From Ptiloglossa arizonensis (taxonomy: Eukaryota > Arthropoda > Insecta > Hymenoptera > Colletidae), in contig NW_027478918.1 in NCBI RefSeq assembly GCF_051014685.1, positions 186,001 to 250,000 on the forward strand: a stretch of DNA of 64,000 bases. The letters run 5' to 3'. The position numbers and the translations under genes are program-made. Every line of letters starts with the position of its first letter. The first letter of the stretch is position 1. The notes beneath the pieces are model-generated. The model did no database searches, had not been told where the DNA came from, and saw only the letters and a list, made by a program, of their open reading frames with translations. Positions 29,612 to 44,302 of the stretch are shown in pieces.

Positions 29612-31704
29612 CGTTATACGTTATACGTTATACGCTATACGTTATACGTTATACGTTATGCGTTATAGGATATACGTTATACGTTATACGTTGTACGTTA
29701 TACGTTATACGTTGTACGTTATACGTTGTACGTTATACGTTATACGTTGTACGTTATACGTTATATGTTATACGTTATACGTTAGACGTTGTACGTTATA
29801 CGTTATACGTTATACGTTATACGTTATACGTTATATGTTATACGTTATACGTTATACGACATACGTTATACGTTATACGTTAGACGTTATACGTTATACG
29901 CTATACGTTATACGTTATACGTTATACGTTATACGTTACACGTTATACGTTATACGTTATACGTTATACGTTATACGTTATACGTTATACGTTATACGTT
30001 ATACGTTATACGTTATACGTTATACGTTATACGTTATACGTTATACGTTATACGTTATACGTTATACGTTATACGCTATACGTTATACGTTATACGTTAT
30101 ACGTTATGCGTTATAGGATATACGTTATACGTTATACGTTGCACGTTATACGTTATACGTTTTGCGTTATACGTCATGCGATATACGTTATAAGTTATAC
30201 GTTATACGTTATACGTTATACATTATACGTTATACGTTATACGTTATACGTTATACGTTATACGTTATACGTTATACGTTATACGTTATACGTTATACGT
30301 TATACGTTATACGTTATACGTTATACATTATACGTTATACGTTATACGTTATACGTTATACGTTATACGTTATATGTTATACGTTATACGTTATACGACA
30401 TACGTTATACGTTATACGTTAGACGTTATACGTTATACGTTATAAGTTATACGTTATACGTTATACGTTATACGTTATGCGTTATAGGATATACGTTATA
30501 CGTTATACGTTGTACGTTATACGTTATACGTTGTACGTTATACGTTCTACGTTATACGTTATACGTTAAACATTGTACGTTATACGTTACACGTCATACG
30601 TTATACGTTATACGTTATACGTTATACGTTCTACGTTATACGTTATACGTTATACGTTATACGTTATACGTTATACGTTATACGTTATACGCTATACATT
30701 ATACGTTATACGTTATACGTTATACGTTATACGTTATACATCATACGTTATACGTTATACGTTATACGTTATACGTTCTACGTTATACGTTATACGTTAT
30801 ACGTTATACGTTATACGTTATACGTTATACGTTATACGTTATACGTTATACGTTATACGATATACGTTATACGTTATACGTTGTACGTTATACGTTATAC
30901 GTTATACGTTAGACGTTATACGTTATACGTTATACGTTATACGTTATACGTTATACGTTATACGTTATACGTTATACGTTATACGTTATACGTTATACGT
31001 TATACGTTATACGTTATACGTTATACGTTATACGTTATACTTTATGCGTTATAGTATATACGTTATACGTTATACGTTGTACGTTATACGTTATACGTTG
31101 TACGTTATACGTTATACGTTATACGTTATACGTTAGACGTTGTACGTTATACGTTATATGTTATACGTTATACGTTATACGTTATACGTTATACGTTATA
31201 CGTTATGCGTTATAGGATATACGTTATACGTTATACGTTGTACGTTATACGTTATACGTTATATGTTATACGTCATGCGATATACGTTATACGTTATTCG
31301 TTATACGGTATACGTTAAACGTTGTACGTTATACGTTATACGTTATACGTTATACGTTATACGTTATACGTTGTACGGTATACGTTATACGTTATACGTT
31401 ATACGCTATACGTTATACGTTATACGTTATACGTTATACGTTATACGTTATACGTTATACGTTATACGTTATACGTTACACGTTATACGTTATACGTTAT
31501 ACGTTATACGTTATACGTTATACGTTATACGTTATACGTTATACGTTATACGTTATACGTTATACGTTATGCGTTATAGGATATACGTTATACGTTATAC
31601 GTTGCACGTTATACGTTATACGTTATGCGTTATACGTCATGCGATATACGTTATAAGTTGTACGTTATACGTTATACGTTATACATTATACGTTATACGT
31701 TATA

Positions 31705-31717
31705 CGTTTATGTTATA
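31705..31717 (+). other. Register slip: minus 1, copy 2
   Basis: Same 13 bases and flanks as at 25406; register 2 to 1 modulo 7. Confidence 0.9.
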
Positions 31718-32207
31718 CGTTATGCGTTATACGTTATACGTTATACGTTATACGTTATACGTTATACGTTATACGTTATACGTTATACATTATACGTTAT
31801 ACGTTATACGTTATACGTTATACGTTATATGTTATACGTTATACGTTATACGACATACGTTATACGTTATACGTTAGACGTTATACGTTATACGTTATAA
31901 GTTATAAGTTATACGTTATACGTTATACGTTATACGTTATGCGTTATAGGATATACGTTATACGTTATACGTTGTACGTTATACGTTATACGTTGTACGT
32001 TATACTTTCTACGTTATACGTCATACGTTATACGTTATACGTTATACGTTATACGTTCTACGTTATACGTTATACGTTAAACGTTGTACGTTATACGTTA
32101 TACGTTATACGTTATACGTTATACGTTATACGTTATGCGTTATACGTTATACGTTATACGTTATACGTTATACGTTATACGCTATACGTTATACGTTATA
32201 CGTTATA

Positions 32208-32242
32208 CGTAATATGTAATGCGTCATACGTTTTACGTTAAT
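32208..32242 (+). repeat. Marker cassette, type 2
   Basis: In 1.6-kb module copy 2; counterpart of 25916 at 6,292 bp. Confidence 0.95.
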
Positions 32243-32732
32243 CGTTGTACGTTATACGTTATACGCTATACGTTATACGTTATACGTTATACGTTATACG
32301 TTATACGTTATACGTTATACGTTATACGTTATACGCTATACGTTATACGTTATGCGACATACGTTATACGTTATACGTTATACGTTATACGTTATACGTT
32401 ATACGTTATGCGTTATAGGATATACGTTATACGTTATGCGTTATAGGATATACGTTATACGTTATACGTTGTACGTTGTACGTTATACGTTATACGTTGT
32501 ACGTTATACGTTCTACGTTATACATTATACGTTAAACGTTGTACGTTATACGTTATACGTCATACGTTATACGTTATACGTTATACGTTATACGTCCTAC
32601 GTTATACATTATACGTTAAACGTTGTACGTTATACGTTATACGTTATACGTTATACGTTATACGTTATACGTTATGCGTTATACGTTATGCGTTATACGT
32701 TATACGTTGTACGTTATACGTTATACGTTATA

Positions 32733-32760
32733 CGTAATATGTAATACGTCATACGTTTTA
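32733..32760 (+). repeat. Marker cassette, type 3
   Basis: End of 1.6-kb module copy 2; counterpart of 26441 at 6,292 bp. Confidence 0.95.
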
Positions 32761-33719
32761 CGTTATACGTTATGCGTTATAGGATATACGTTATACGTTA
32801 TACGTTGTACGTTATACGTTATACGTTATACGTTAAACGTTGTACGTTATACGTTATACGTCTTACGTTATACGTTATACGTTATACGTTATACGTTATA
32901 CGTTAGACGTTATACGTTATACGTTATACGTTATACGTTATACGTTATACGTTATACGTTATACATTATACGTTATACGTTATACGTTATACGTTATACG
33001 TTATACGTTATACGTTATACGTTATACGTTATACTTTATGCGTTATAGTATATACGTTATACGTTATACGTTGTACGTTATACGTTATACGTTGTACGTT
33101 ATACGTTATACGTTATACGTTACACGTTAGACGTTGTACGTTATACGTTATATGTTATACGTTATACGTTATACGTTATACGTTATACGTTATACGTTAT
33201 ACGTTATGCGTTATAGGATATACGTTATACGTTATACGTTGTACGTTATACGTTATACGTTATATGTTATACGTCATGCGATATACGTTATACGTTATTC
33301 GTTATACGGTATACGTTAAACGTTGTACGTTATACGTTATACGTTATACGTTATACGTTATACGTTATACGTTGTACGGTATACGTTATACGTTATACGT
33401 TATACGCTATACGTTATACGTTATACGTTATACGTTATACGTTATACGTTATACGTTATACGTTATACGTTATACGTTACACGTTATACGTTATACGTTA
33501 TACGTTATACGTTATACGTTATACGTTATACGTTATACGTTATACGTTATACGTTATACGTTATACGTTATACGTTATACGTTATGCGTTATAGGATATA
33601 CGTTATACGTTATACGTTGCACGTTATACGTTATACGTTATGCGTTATACGTCATGCGATATACGTTATAAGTTATACGTTATACGTTATACGTTATACA
33701 TTATACGTTATACGTTATA

Positions 33720-33732
33720 CGTTTATGTTATA
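33720..33732 (+). other. Register slip: minus 1, copy 3
   Basis: Same 13 bases and flanks as at 25406; register 1 to 0 modulo 7. The register stays at 0 to the end of the window. Confidence 0.9.
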
Positions 33733-34222
33733 CGTTATGCGTTATACGTTATACGTTATACGTTATACGTTATACGTTATACGTTATACGTTATACGTTA
33801 TACATTATACGTTATACGTTATACGTTATACGTTATACGTTATATGTTATACGTTATACGTTATACGACATACGTTATACGTTATACGTTAGACGTTATA
33901 CGTTATACGTTATAAGTTATAAGTTATACGTTATACGTTATACGTTATACGTTATGCGTTATAGGATATACGTTATACGTTATACGTTGTACGTTATACG
34001 TTATACGTTGTACGTTATACTTTCTACGTTATACGTCATACGTTATACGTTATACGTTATACGTTATACGTTCTACGTTATACGTTATACGTTAAACGTT
34101 GTACGTTATACGTTATACGTTATACGTTATACGTTATACGTTATACGTTATGCGTTATACGTTATACGTTATACGTTATACGTTATACGTTATACGCTAT
34201 ACGTTATACGTTATACGTTATA

Positions 34223-34257
34223 CGTAATATGTAATGCGTCATACGTTTTACGTTAAT
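34223..34257 (+). repeat. Marker cassette, type 2
   Basis: In 1.6-kb module copy 3; counterpart of 32208 at 2,015 bp. Confidence 0.95.
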
Positions 34258-34376
34258 CGTTGTACGTTATACGTTATACGCTATACGTTATACGTTATAC
34301 GTTATACGTTATACGTTATACGTTATACGTTATACGCTATACGTTATACGTTATGCGACATACGTTATACGTTATA

Positions 34377-34411
34377 CGTAATATGTAATACGTCATACGT
34401 TTTACGTTAAT
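34377..34411 (+). repeat. Marker cassette, type 1
   Basis: Only 154 bp after the previous cassette, the closest spacing in the window; absent at this place in module copies 1 and 2. It has the 77-bp spacing to A7G and C1G+T3A. Confidence 0.95.
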
Positions 34412-34796
34412 CGTTATACGTTATACGTTATACGCTATACGTTATACGTTATACGTTATGCGTTATAGGATATACGTTATACGTTATGCGTTATAGGATA
34501 TACGTTATACGTTATACGTTGTACGTTGTACGTTATACGTTATACGTTGTACGTTATACGTTCTACGTTATACATTATACGTTAAACGTTGTACGTTATA
34601 CGTTATACGTCATACGTTATACGTTATACGTTATACGTTATACGTCCTACGTTATACATTATACGTTAAACGTTGTACGTTATACGTTATACGTTATACG
34701 TTATACGTTATACGTTATACGTAATGCGTTATACGTTATACGTTATTCGTTATGCGTTATACGTTATACGTTGTACGTTATACGTTATACGTTAGA

Positions 34797-34824
34797 CGTA
34801 ATATGTAATACGTCATACGTTTTA
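34797..34824 (+). repeat. Marker cassette, type 3
   Basis: End of module copy 3; preceded by a T6G unit not seen before the other type 3 copies. Confidence 0.95.
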
Positions 34825-35741
34825 CGTTATACGTTATGCGTTATAGGATATACGTTATACGTTATACGTTGTACGTTATACGTTATACGTTATACGTTAA
34901 ACGTTGTACGTTATACGTTATACGTCTTACGTTATACGTTATACGTTATACGTTATACGTTCTACGTTATACGTTATACGTTAAACGTTGTACGTTATAC
35001 GTTATACGTTATACGTTATGCGTTATACGTTATACGTTATACGTTATACGTTATACGTTATACGTTATACGTTATACGTTATACGTTATACTTAATACGT
35101 TATACGTTATACGTTATACGTTATGCGTTATAGTATATACGTTATACGTTATACGTTGTACGTTATACGTTATACGTTGTACGTTATACGTTCTACGTTA
35201 TACGTTATACGTTAAACGTTGTACGTTATACGTTATACATCATACGTTATACGTTATACGTTATACGTTATACGTTCTACGTTATACGTTATACGTTATA
35301 CGTTATACGTTATACGTTATACGTTATACGTTATACGTTATACGTTATACGTTATACGATATACGTTATACGTTATACGTTGTACGTTATACGTTATACA
35401 TTATACGTTATACGTTATACGTTATACGTTATACGTTATACGTTATACGTTATACGTTATACGTTATACGTTATACGCTATACGTTATACGTTATACGTT
35501 ATACGTTATACGTTATACGTTATACGTTATACGTTATACGTTATACTTTATGCGTTATAGTATATACGTTATACGTTATACGTTGTACGTTATACGTTAT
35601 ACGTTATACGTTAAACGTTGTACGTTATACGTTATACGTTATACGTTATACGTTATACGTTATACGTTATGCGTTATACATTACACGTTATACGTTATAC
35701 GTTATACGTTATACGTTATACGTTATACGTTATACGTTATA

Positions 35742-35776
35742 CGTAATATGTAATACGTCATACGTTTTACGTTAAT
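35742..35776 (+). repeat. Marker cassette, type 1
   Basis: Counterpart of 29577 at 6,165 bp, with the 77-bp spacing kept. Confidence 0.95.
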
Positions 35777-37330
35777 CGTTATACGTTATACGTTATACGC
35801 TATACGTTATACGTTATACGTTATGCGTTATAGGATATACGTTATACGTTATACGTTGTACGTTATACGTTATACGTTGTACGTTATACGTTGTACGTTA
35901 TACGTTATACGTTGTACGTTATACGTTATATGTTATACGTTATACGTTAGACGTTGTACGTTATACGTTATACGTTATACGTTATACGTTATACGTTATA
36001 TGTTATACGTTATACGTTATACGACATACGTTATACGTTATACGTTAGACGTTATACGTTATACGCTATACGTTATACGTTATACGTTATACGTTATACG
36101 TTACACGTTATACGTTATACGTTATACGTTATACGTTATACGTTATACGTTATACGTTATACGTTATACGTTATACGTTATACGTTATACGTTATACGTT
36201 ATACGTTATACGTTATACGTTATACGTTATACGTTATACGTTATACGTTATACGTTATACGTTATACGTTATATGTTATGCGTTATAGGATATACGTTAT
36301 ACGTTATACGTTGCACGTTATACGTTATACGTTTTGCGTTATACGTCATGCGATATACGTTATAAGTTATACGTTATACGTTATACGTTATACATTATAC
36401 GTTATACGTTATACGTTATACGTTATACGTTATACGTTATACGTTATACGTTATACGTTATACGTTATACGTTATACGTTATACGTTATACGTTATACAT
36501 TATACGTTATACGTTATACGTTATACGTTATACGTTATACGTTATATGTTATACGTTATACGTTATACGACATACGTTATACGTTATACGTTAGACGTTA
36601 TACGTTATACGTTATAAGTTATACGTTATGCGTTATACGTTATACGTTATGCGTTATAGGATATACGTTATACGTTATACGTTGTACGTTATACGTTATA
36701 CGTTGTACGTTATACGTTCTACGTTATACGTTATACGTTAAACATTGTACGTTATACGTTACACGTCATACGTTATACGTTATACGTTATACGTTATACG
36801 TTCTACGTTATACGTTATACGTTATACGTTATACGTTATACGTTATACGTTATACGTTATACGCTATACATTATACGTTATACGTTATACGTTATACGTT
36901 ATACGTTATATGTTATACGTTATACGTTATACGACATACGTTATACGTTATACGTTAGACGTTATACGTTATACGTTATAAGTTATACGTTATACGTTAT
37001 ACGTTATACGTTATGCGTTATAGGATATACGTTATACGTTATGCGTTGTACGTTATACGTTATACGTTGTACGTTATACGTTCTACGTTATACGTTATAC
37101 GTTAAACATTGTACGTTATACGTTACACGTCATACGTTATACGTTATACGTTATACGTTATACGTTATACGTTATACGTTATACGTTATACGTTAAACGT
37201 TGTACGTTATACGTTATACGTTATACGTTATACGTCATACGTTATACGTTATGCGTTATACATTACACGTTATACGTTATACGTTATACGTTATACGTTA
37301 TACGTTATACGTTATACGTTATACGTTATA

Positions 37331-37365
37331 CGTAATATGTAATACGTCATACGTTTTACGTTAAT
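37331..37365 (+). repeat. Marker cassette, type 1
   Basis: Opens a shortened 0.6-kb version of the 35742 block; 77-bp spacing kept. Confidence 0.95.
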
Positions 37366-37946
37366 CGTTATACGTTATACGTTATACGCTATACGTTATA
37401 CGTTATACGTTATGCGTTATAGGATATACGTTATACGTTATACGTTGTACGTTATACGTTATACGTTGTACGTTATACGTTGTACGTTATACGTTATACG
37501 TTGTACGTTATACGTTATACGTTATACGTTATACGTTAGACGTTGTACGTTATACGTTATACGTTATACGTTATACGCTATACGTTATACGTTATACGTT
37601 ATACGTTATACGTTATACGTTATACGTTATACGTTATACGTTATACGTTATACGTTATACGCTATACATTATACGTTATACGTTATACGTTATACGTTAT
37701 ACGTTATATGTTATACGTTATACGTTATACGACATACGTTATACGTTATACGTTAGACGTTATACGTTATACGTTATAAGTTATACGTTATACGTTATAC
37801 GTTATACGTTATGCGTTATAGGATATACGTTATACGTTATACGTTGTACGTTATACGTTATACGTTGTACGTTATACGTTCTACGTTATACGTTATACGT
37901 TATACGTTATACGTTATACGTTATACGTTATACGTTATACGTTATA

Positions 37947-37981
37947 CGTAATATGTAATACGTCATACGTTTTACGTTAAT
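37947..37981 (+). repeat. Marker cassette, type 1
   Basis: Has the A7G unit at 77 bp but then joins directly to a phrase normally about 470 bp further on, which marks an internal deletion junction near 38,035. Confidence 0.95.
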
Positions 37982-39500
37982 CGTTATACGTTATACGTTA
38001 TACGCTATACGTTATACGTTATACGTTATGCGTTATACGTTATACGTTTTGCGTTATACGTCATGCGATATACGTTATAAGTTATACGTTATACGTTATA
38101 CGTTATACATTATACGTTATACGTTATACGTTATACGTTATACGTTATACGTTATACGTTATACGTTATACGTTGTACGTTATACGTTATATGTTATACG
38201 TTATACGTTAGACGTTGTACGTTATACGTTATACGTTATACGTTATACGTTATACGTTATATGTTATACGTTATACGTTATACGACATACGTTATACGTT
38301 ATACGTTAGACGTTATACGTTATACGCTATACGTTATACGTTATACGTTATACGTTATACGTTACACGTTATACGTTATACGTTATACGTTATACGTTAT
38401 ACGTTATACGTTATACGTTATACGTTATACGTTATACGATATACGTCATACGTTATACGTTATACGTTATACGTTATACGTTATACGTTATACGTTATAC
38501 GTTATACGTTATACGTTATACGTTATACGTTATGCGTTATAGGATATACGTTATACGTTATACGTTGCACGTTATACGTTATACGTTTTGCGTTATACGT
38601 CATGCGATATACGTTATAAGTTATACGTTATACGTTATACGTTATACATTATACGTTATACGTTATACGTTATACGTTATACGTTATACGTTATACGTTA
38701 TACGTTATACGTTATACGTTATACGTTATACGTTATACGTTATACGTTATACATTATACGTTATACGTTATACGTTATACGTTATACGTTATACGTTATA
38801 TGTTATACGTTATACGTTATACGACATACGTTATACGTTATACGTTAGACGTTATACGTTATACGTTATAAGTTATACGTTATACGTTATACGTTATACG
38901 TTATGCGTTATAGGATATACGTTATACGTTATACGTTGTACGTTATACGTTATACGTTGTACGTTATACGTTCTACGTTATACGTTATACGTTAAACATT
39001 GTACGTTATACGTTACACGTCATACGTTATACGTTATACGTTATACGTTATACGTTCTACGTTATACGTTATACGTTATACGTTATACGTTATACGTTAT
39101 ACGTTATACGTTATACGCTATACATTATACGTTATACGTTATACGTTATACGTTATACGTTATACGTTATATGTTATACGTTATACGTTATACGACATAC
39201 GTTATACGTTATACGTTAGACGTTATACGTTATACGTTATAAGTTATACGTTATACGTTATGCGTTATAGGATATACGTTATACGTTATACGTTGTACGT
39301 TATACGTTATACGTTGTACGTTATACGTTCTACGTTATACGTTATACGTTAAACATTGTACGTTATACGTTACACGTCATACGTTATACGTTATACGTTA
39401 TACGTTATACGTTATACGTTATGCGTTATACATTACACGTTATACGTTATACGTTATACGTTATACGTTATACGTTATACGTTATACGTTATACGTTATA

Positions 39501-39535
39501 CGTAATATGTAATACGTCATACGTTTTACGTTAAT
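39501..39535 (+). repeat. Marker cassette, type 1
   Basis: Followed by a C1A unit two units on; 77-bp spacing to A7G and C1G+T3A kept. Confidence 0.95.
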
Positions 39536-41194
39536 CGTTATAAGTTATACGTTATACGCTATACGTTATACGTTATACGTTATGCGTTATAGGATATACG
39601 TTATACGTTATACGTTGTACGTTATACGTTGTACGTTATACGTTATACGTTGTACGTTATACGTTGTACGTTATACGTTATACGTTGTACGTTATACGTT
39701 ATACGTTATACGTTATACGTTAGACGTTGTACGTTATACGTTATACGTTATACGTTATACGCTATACGTTATACGTTATACGTTATACGTTATACGTTAT
39801 ACGTTATACGTTATACGTTATACGTTATACGTTATACGTTACACGTTATACGTTATACGTTATACGTTATACGTTATACGTTATACGTTATACGTTATAC
39901 GTTATACGTTATGCGTTATAGGATATACGTTATACGTTATACGTTGTACGTTATACATTATACGTTATATGTTATACGTCATGCGATATACGTTATACGT
40001 TATTCGTTATACGGTATACGTTAAACGTTGTACGTTATACGTTATACGTTATACGTTATACGTTATACGTTGTACGTTATACGTTATACGTTATACGATA
40101 TACGCTATACGTTATACGTTATACGTTATACGTTATACGTTATACGTTATACGTTATACGTTATAGGTTATACGTTATACGTTATACGTTATACGTTATA
40201 CGTTATACGTTATACGTTATACGTTATACGTTATACGTTATACGTTATACGTTATACGTTATACGTTATACGTTGTACGTTATACGTTATACGTTATACG
40301 TTATACGTTATACGTTATACGTTATACGTTATGCGTTATAGGATATACGTTATACGTTATACGTTGTACGTTATACGTTATACGTTATATGTTATACGTT
40401 ATACGTTATACGTTATACGTTATACGTTATGCGTTATAGGGTATACGTTATACGTTATACGTTGTACGTTAGACGTTATACGTTATGCGTTATACGCTAT
40501 ACGTTATACGTTATACGTTATACGTTATACTTTATACGTTATACGTTATACGTTATACGTTATGCGTTATAGGATATACGTTATACGTTATACGTTGTAC
40601 GTTATACGTTATACGTTATACGTTATACGTTATACGTTATACGTTATACGTTAAACGTTGTACGTTATACGTTATACGTTATGCGTTATACGTTATACGT
40701 TATACGTCATACGTTATACGTTATACGTTATACGTTATACGTTATACGTTATACGTTATACGTTATACGTTATACGTTATACGTAATACGTTATACGTTC
40801 TACGTTATACGTTATACGTTAAACGTTGTACGTTATACGTTATACGTTATACGTTATACGTTATACGTTATACGTTATACGTTATACGTTATGCGTTATA
40901 GGATATACGTTATACGTTATACGTTGTACGTTATACGTTATACGTTGTACGTTATACGTTCTACGTTATACATTATACGTTAAACGTTGTACGTTATACG
41001 TTATACGTCATAAGTTATACGTTATACGTTATACGTTATACGTTCTACGTTATACGTTATACGTTAAACGTTGTACGTTATACGTTATACGTTATACGTT
41101 ATACGTTATACGTTATACGTTATGCGTTATACGTTATACGTTATACGTTATACGTTATACGTTATACGCTATACGTTGTACGTTATACGTTATA

Positions 41195-41229
41195 CGTAAT
41201 ATGTAATGCGTCATACGTTTTACGTTAAT
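41195..41229 (+). repeat. Marker cassette, type 2
   Basis: In copy 1 of the 2.2-kb tandem duplication. Confidence 0.95.
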
Positions 41230-42062
41230 CGTTGTACGTTATACGTTATACGCTATACGTTATACGTTATACGTTATACGTTATACGTTATACGTTATAC
41301 GTTATCCGCTATACGTTATACGTTATACGTTATACGTTATACGTTATGGGTTATAGGATATACGTTATACGTTATACGTTGTACGTTATACGTTATACGT
41401 TGTACGTTATACGTTCTACGTTATACATTATACGTTATACGTTATACGTTATACGTAATGCGTCATAGGATATACGTTATACGTTATACGTTATACGTTA
41501 TACGTTGTACGTTATACGTTATACGTTATACGTTATACGTTATACGTTATACGTTATACGTTATACGTTATACGTTATACGTTATACGTTATACGTTATA
41601 CGTTATACATTATACGTTATACGTTATACGTTATACGTTATACGTTATACGTTATACGTTATACGTTATACGACATACGTTATATGTTATACGTTATACG
41701 TTATACGTTATACGTCATACGTTATACGTTATACGTTATACGTTATACGTTATACGTTATGCGTTATAGGATATACGTTATACGTTATACGTTGTACGTT
41801 ATACGTTATACGTTGTACGTTATACGTTCTACGTTATACATTATACGTTAAACGTTGTACGTTATACGTTATACGTCATACGTTATACGTTATACGTTAT
41901 ACGTTATACGTCCTACGTTATACATTATACGTTAAACGTTGTACGTTATACGTTATACGTTATACGTTATACGTTATACGTTATACGTTATGCGTTATAC
42001 GTTATACGTTATACGTTATGCGTTATACGTTATACGTTATACGTTATACGTTATACGTTATA

Positions 42063-42097
42063 CGTAATATGTAATACGTCATACGTTTTACGTTAAT
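42063..42097 (+). repeat. Marker cassette, type 1
   Basis: The usual downstream T3C unit is G2T+T3C here and in its duplicate at 44268 only. Confidence 0.95.
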
Positions 42098-42713
42098 CGT
42101 TATACGTTATACGTTATACTCTATACGTTATACGTTATACGTTATACGTTATACGTTATACGTTATACGTTATACGTTATACGTTATACGTTATACGTTA
42201 TACGTTATACGTTATACGTTATACGTTATACGTTATACGTTATACGTTATACGTTATACGTTATACGTTATACGTTATACGTTATACGTTCTACGTTATA
42301 CGTTATACGTTATACGTTATACGTTCTACGTTATACGTTATACGTTAAACGTTGTACGTTATACGTTATACGTCATACGTTATACGTTATACGTTATACG
42401 TTATACGTTATACGTTCTACGTTATACGTTATACGTTAAACGTTGTACGTAATTCGTTATACGTTGTACGTTATACGTTCTACGTTATACATTATACGTT
42501 AAACGTTGTACGTTATACGTTATACGTCATACGTTATACGTTATACGTTATACGTTATACGTCCTACGTTATACGTTATACGTTAAACGTTGTACGTCAT
42601 GCGATATACGTTATACGCTATACGTTATACGTTATACGTTATGCGTTATACGTAATACGTTATACGTTATACGTTATACGTTATACGTTATACGTTATAC
42701 GTTATACGTTATA

Positions 42714-42748
42714 CGTAATATGTAATACGTCATACGTTTTACGTTAAT
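42714..42748 (+). repeat. Marker cassette, type 1
   Basis: Third cassette of the 2.2-kb duplication, copy 1. Confidence 0.95.
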
Positions 42749-43399
42749 CGTTATACGTTATACGTTATACGCTATACGTTATACGTTATACGTTATACGT
42801 TATACGTTATACGTTATACGTTATACGTTATACGTTATACGTTATACGTTATACGTTATACGTTATACGTTATACGTTATACGTTATACGACATACGTTA
42901 TACGTTATACGCTATACGTTATACGTTATACGTTATACGTTATACGTTATACGTTATACGCTATACGTTATACGTTATACGTTATACGTTATACGTTACA
43001 CGTTATACGTTATACGTTATACGTTATACGTTATACGTTATACGTTATACGTTATACGTTATACGTTATACGTTATACATTATACGTTATACGTTATACG
43101 TTATGCGTTATAGGATATACGTTATACGTTATACGTTGTACGTTATACGTTATACGTTGTACGTTATACGTTCTACGTTATACATTATACGTTAAACGTT
43201 GTACGTTATACGTTATACGTCATAAGTTATACGTTATACGTTATACGTTATACGTTCTACGTTATACGTTATACGTTAAACGTTGTACGTTATACGTTAT
43301 ACGTTATACGTTATACGTTATACGTTATACGTTATGCGTTATACGTTATACGTTATACGTTATACGTTATACGTTATACGCTATACGTTGTACGTTATA

Positions 43400-43434
43400 C
43401 GTAATATGTAATGCGTCATACGTTTTACGTTAAT
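43400..43434 (+). repeat. Marker cassette, type 2
   Basis: Duplicate of 41195 at exactly 2,205 bp. Confidence 0.95.
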
Positions 43435-44267
43435 CGTTGTACGTTATACGTTATACGCTATACGTTATACGTTATACGTTATACGTTATACGTTATACGT
43501 TATACGTTATCCGCTATACGTTATACGTTATACGTTATACGTTATACGTTATGGGTTATAGGATATACGTTATACGTTATACGTTGTACGTTATACGTTA
43601 TACGTTGTACGTTATACGTTCTACGTTATACATTATACGTTATACGTTATACGTTATACGTAATGCGTCATAGGATATACGTTATACGTTATACGTTATA
43701 CGTTATACGTTGTACGTTATACGTTATACGTTATACGTTATACGTTATACGTTATACGTTATACGTTATACGTTATACGTTATACGTTATACGTTATACG
43801 TTATACGTTATACATTATACGTTATACGTTATACGTTATACGTTATACGTTATACGTTATACGTTATACGTTATACGACATACGTTATATGTTATACGTT
43901 ATACGTTATACGTTATACGTCATACGTTATACGTTATACGTTATACGTTATACGTTATACGTTATGCGTTATAGGATATACGTTATACGTTATACGTTGT
44001 ACGTTATACGTTATACGTTGTACGTTATACGTTCTACGTTATACATTATACGTTAAACGTTGTACGTTATACGTTATACGTCATACGTTATACGTTATAC
44101 GTTATACGTTATACGTCCTACGTTATACATTATACGTTAAACGTTGTACGTTATACGTTATACGTTATACGTTATACGTTATACGTTATACGTTATGCGT
44201 TATACGTTATACGTTATACGTTATGCGTTATACGTTATACGTTATACGTTATACGTTATACGTTATA

Positions 44268-44302
44268 CGTAATATGTAATACGTCATACGTTTTACGTTA
44301 AT
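44268..44302 (+). repeat. Marker cassette, type 1
   Basis: Duplicate of 42063 at 2,205 bp, with the same G2T+T3C unit downstream. Confidence 0.95.

Larger units (their letters stand above)
31140..32760 (+). repeat. 1.6-kb module with minus-1 slip, copy 2
   Basis: Same landmark order as copy 1, shifted by 6,292-6,299 bp, including the slip at 31705 and cassettes at 32208 and 32733. Confidence 0.75.
26861..33130 (+). repeat. Region D higher-order unit, copy 2 (about 6.3 kb)
   Basis: Follows copy 1 directly. Cassettes run type 2 (27701), type 3 (28611), type 1 (29577), type 2 (32208), type 3 (32733). The type 3 cassette at 28611 has no counterpart in copy 1 at that place, so the phrase containing it was inserted in copy 2 or lost from copy 1. 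The C1G/T6G landmark near 20,610 recurs at 26,943. Confidence 0.75.
33134..34824 (+). repeat. 1.6-kb module with minus-1 slip, copy 3
   Basis: Matches copy 2 at 1,994-2,015 bp, so copies 2 and 3 form a near-tandem pair. An extra type 1 cassette (34377) and following phrase is inserted between the type 2 (34223) and type 3 (34797) cassettes, raising the spacing to 2,064 bp after it. Confidence 0.75.
35742..41194 (+). repeat. Region D nested 1.6-2.2-kb repeats started by type 1 cassettes
   Basis: Four successive cassettes (35742, 37331, 37947, 39501) each open a variant of the same block, with shifts of 2,254-2,261 bp between matching parts of the 35.7 and 37.9 kb copies. The 37331 block is cut to 0.6 kb. 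After 39501 the pattern switches to the landmarks of 20.4-21.9 kb (C1G+T3G at about 40,440, T4C, T4A, A5C), rejoining the start of the higher-order unit. Confidence 0.6.
40880..43085 (+). repeat. 2.2-kb tandem duplication, copy 1
   Basis: Matches the next 2.2 kb landmark by landmark. Type 2 cassette 41195 pairs with 43400, type 1 cassettes 42063 and 42714 with 44268 and 44919, T3A+T4C 42889 with 45094, and T6C 42994 with 45199, all at exactly 2,205 bp (315 units). Before about 41,100 the spacing is 2,212 bp, a one-unit difference. The match begins near 40,880 and fails at the G2A unit at 43078. Confidence 0.9.
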
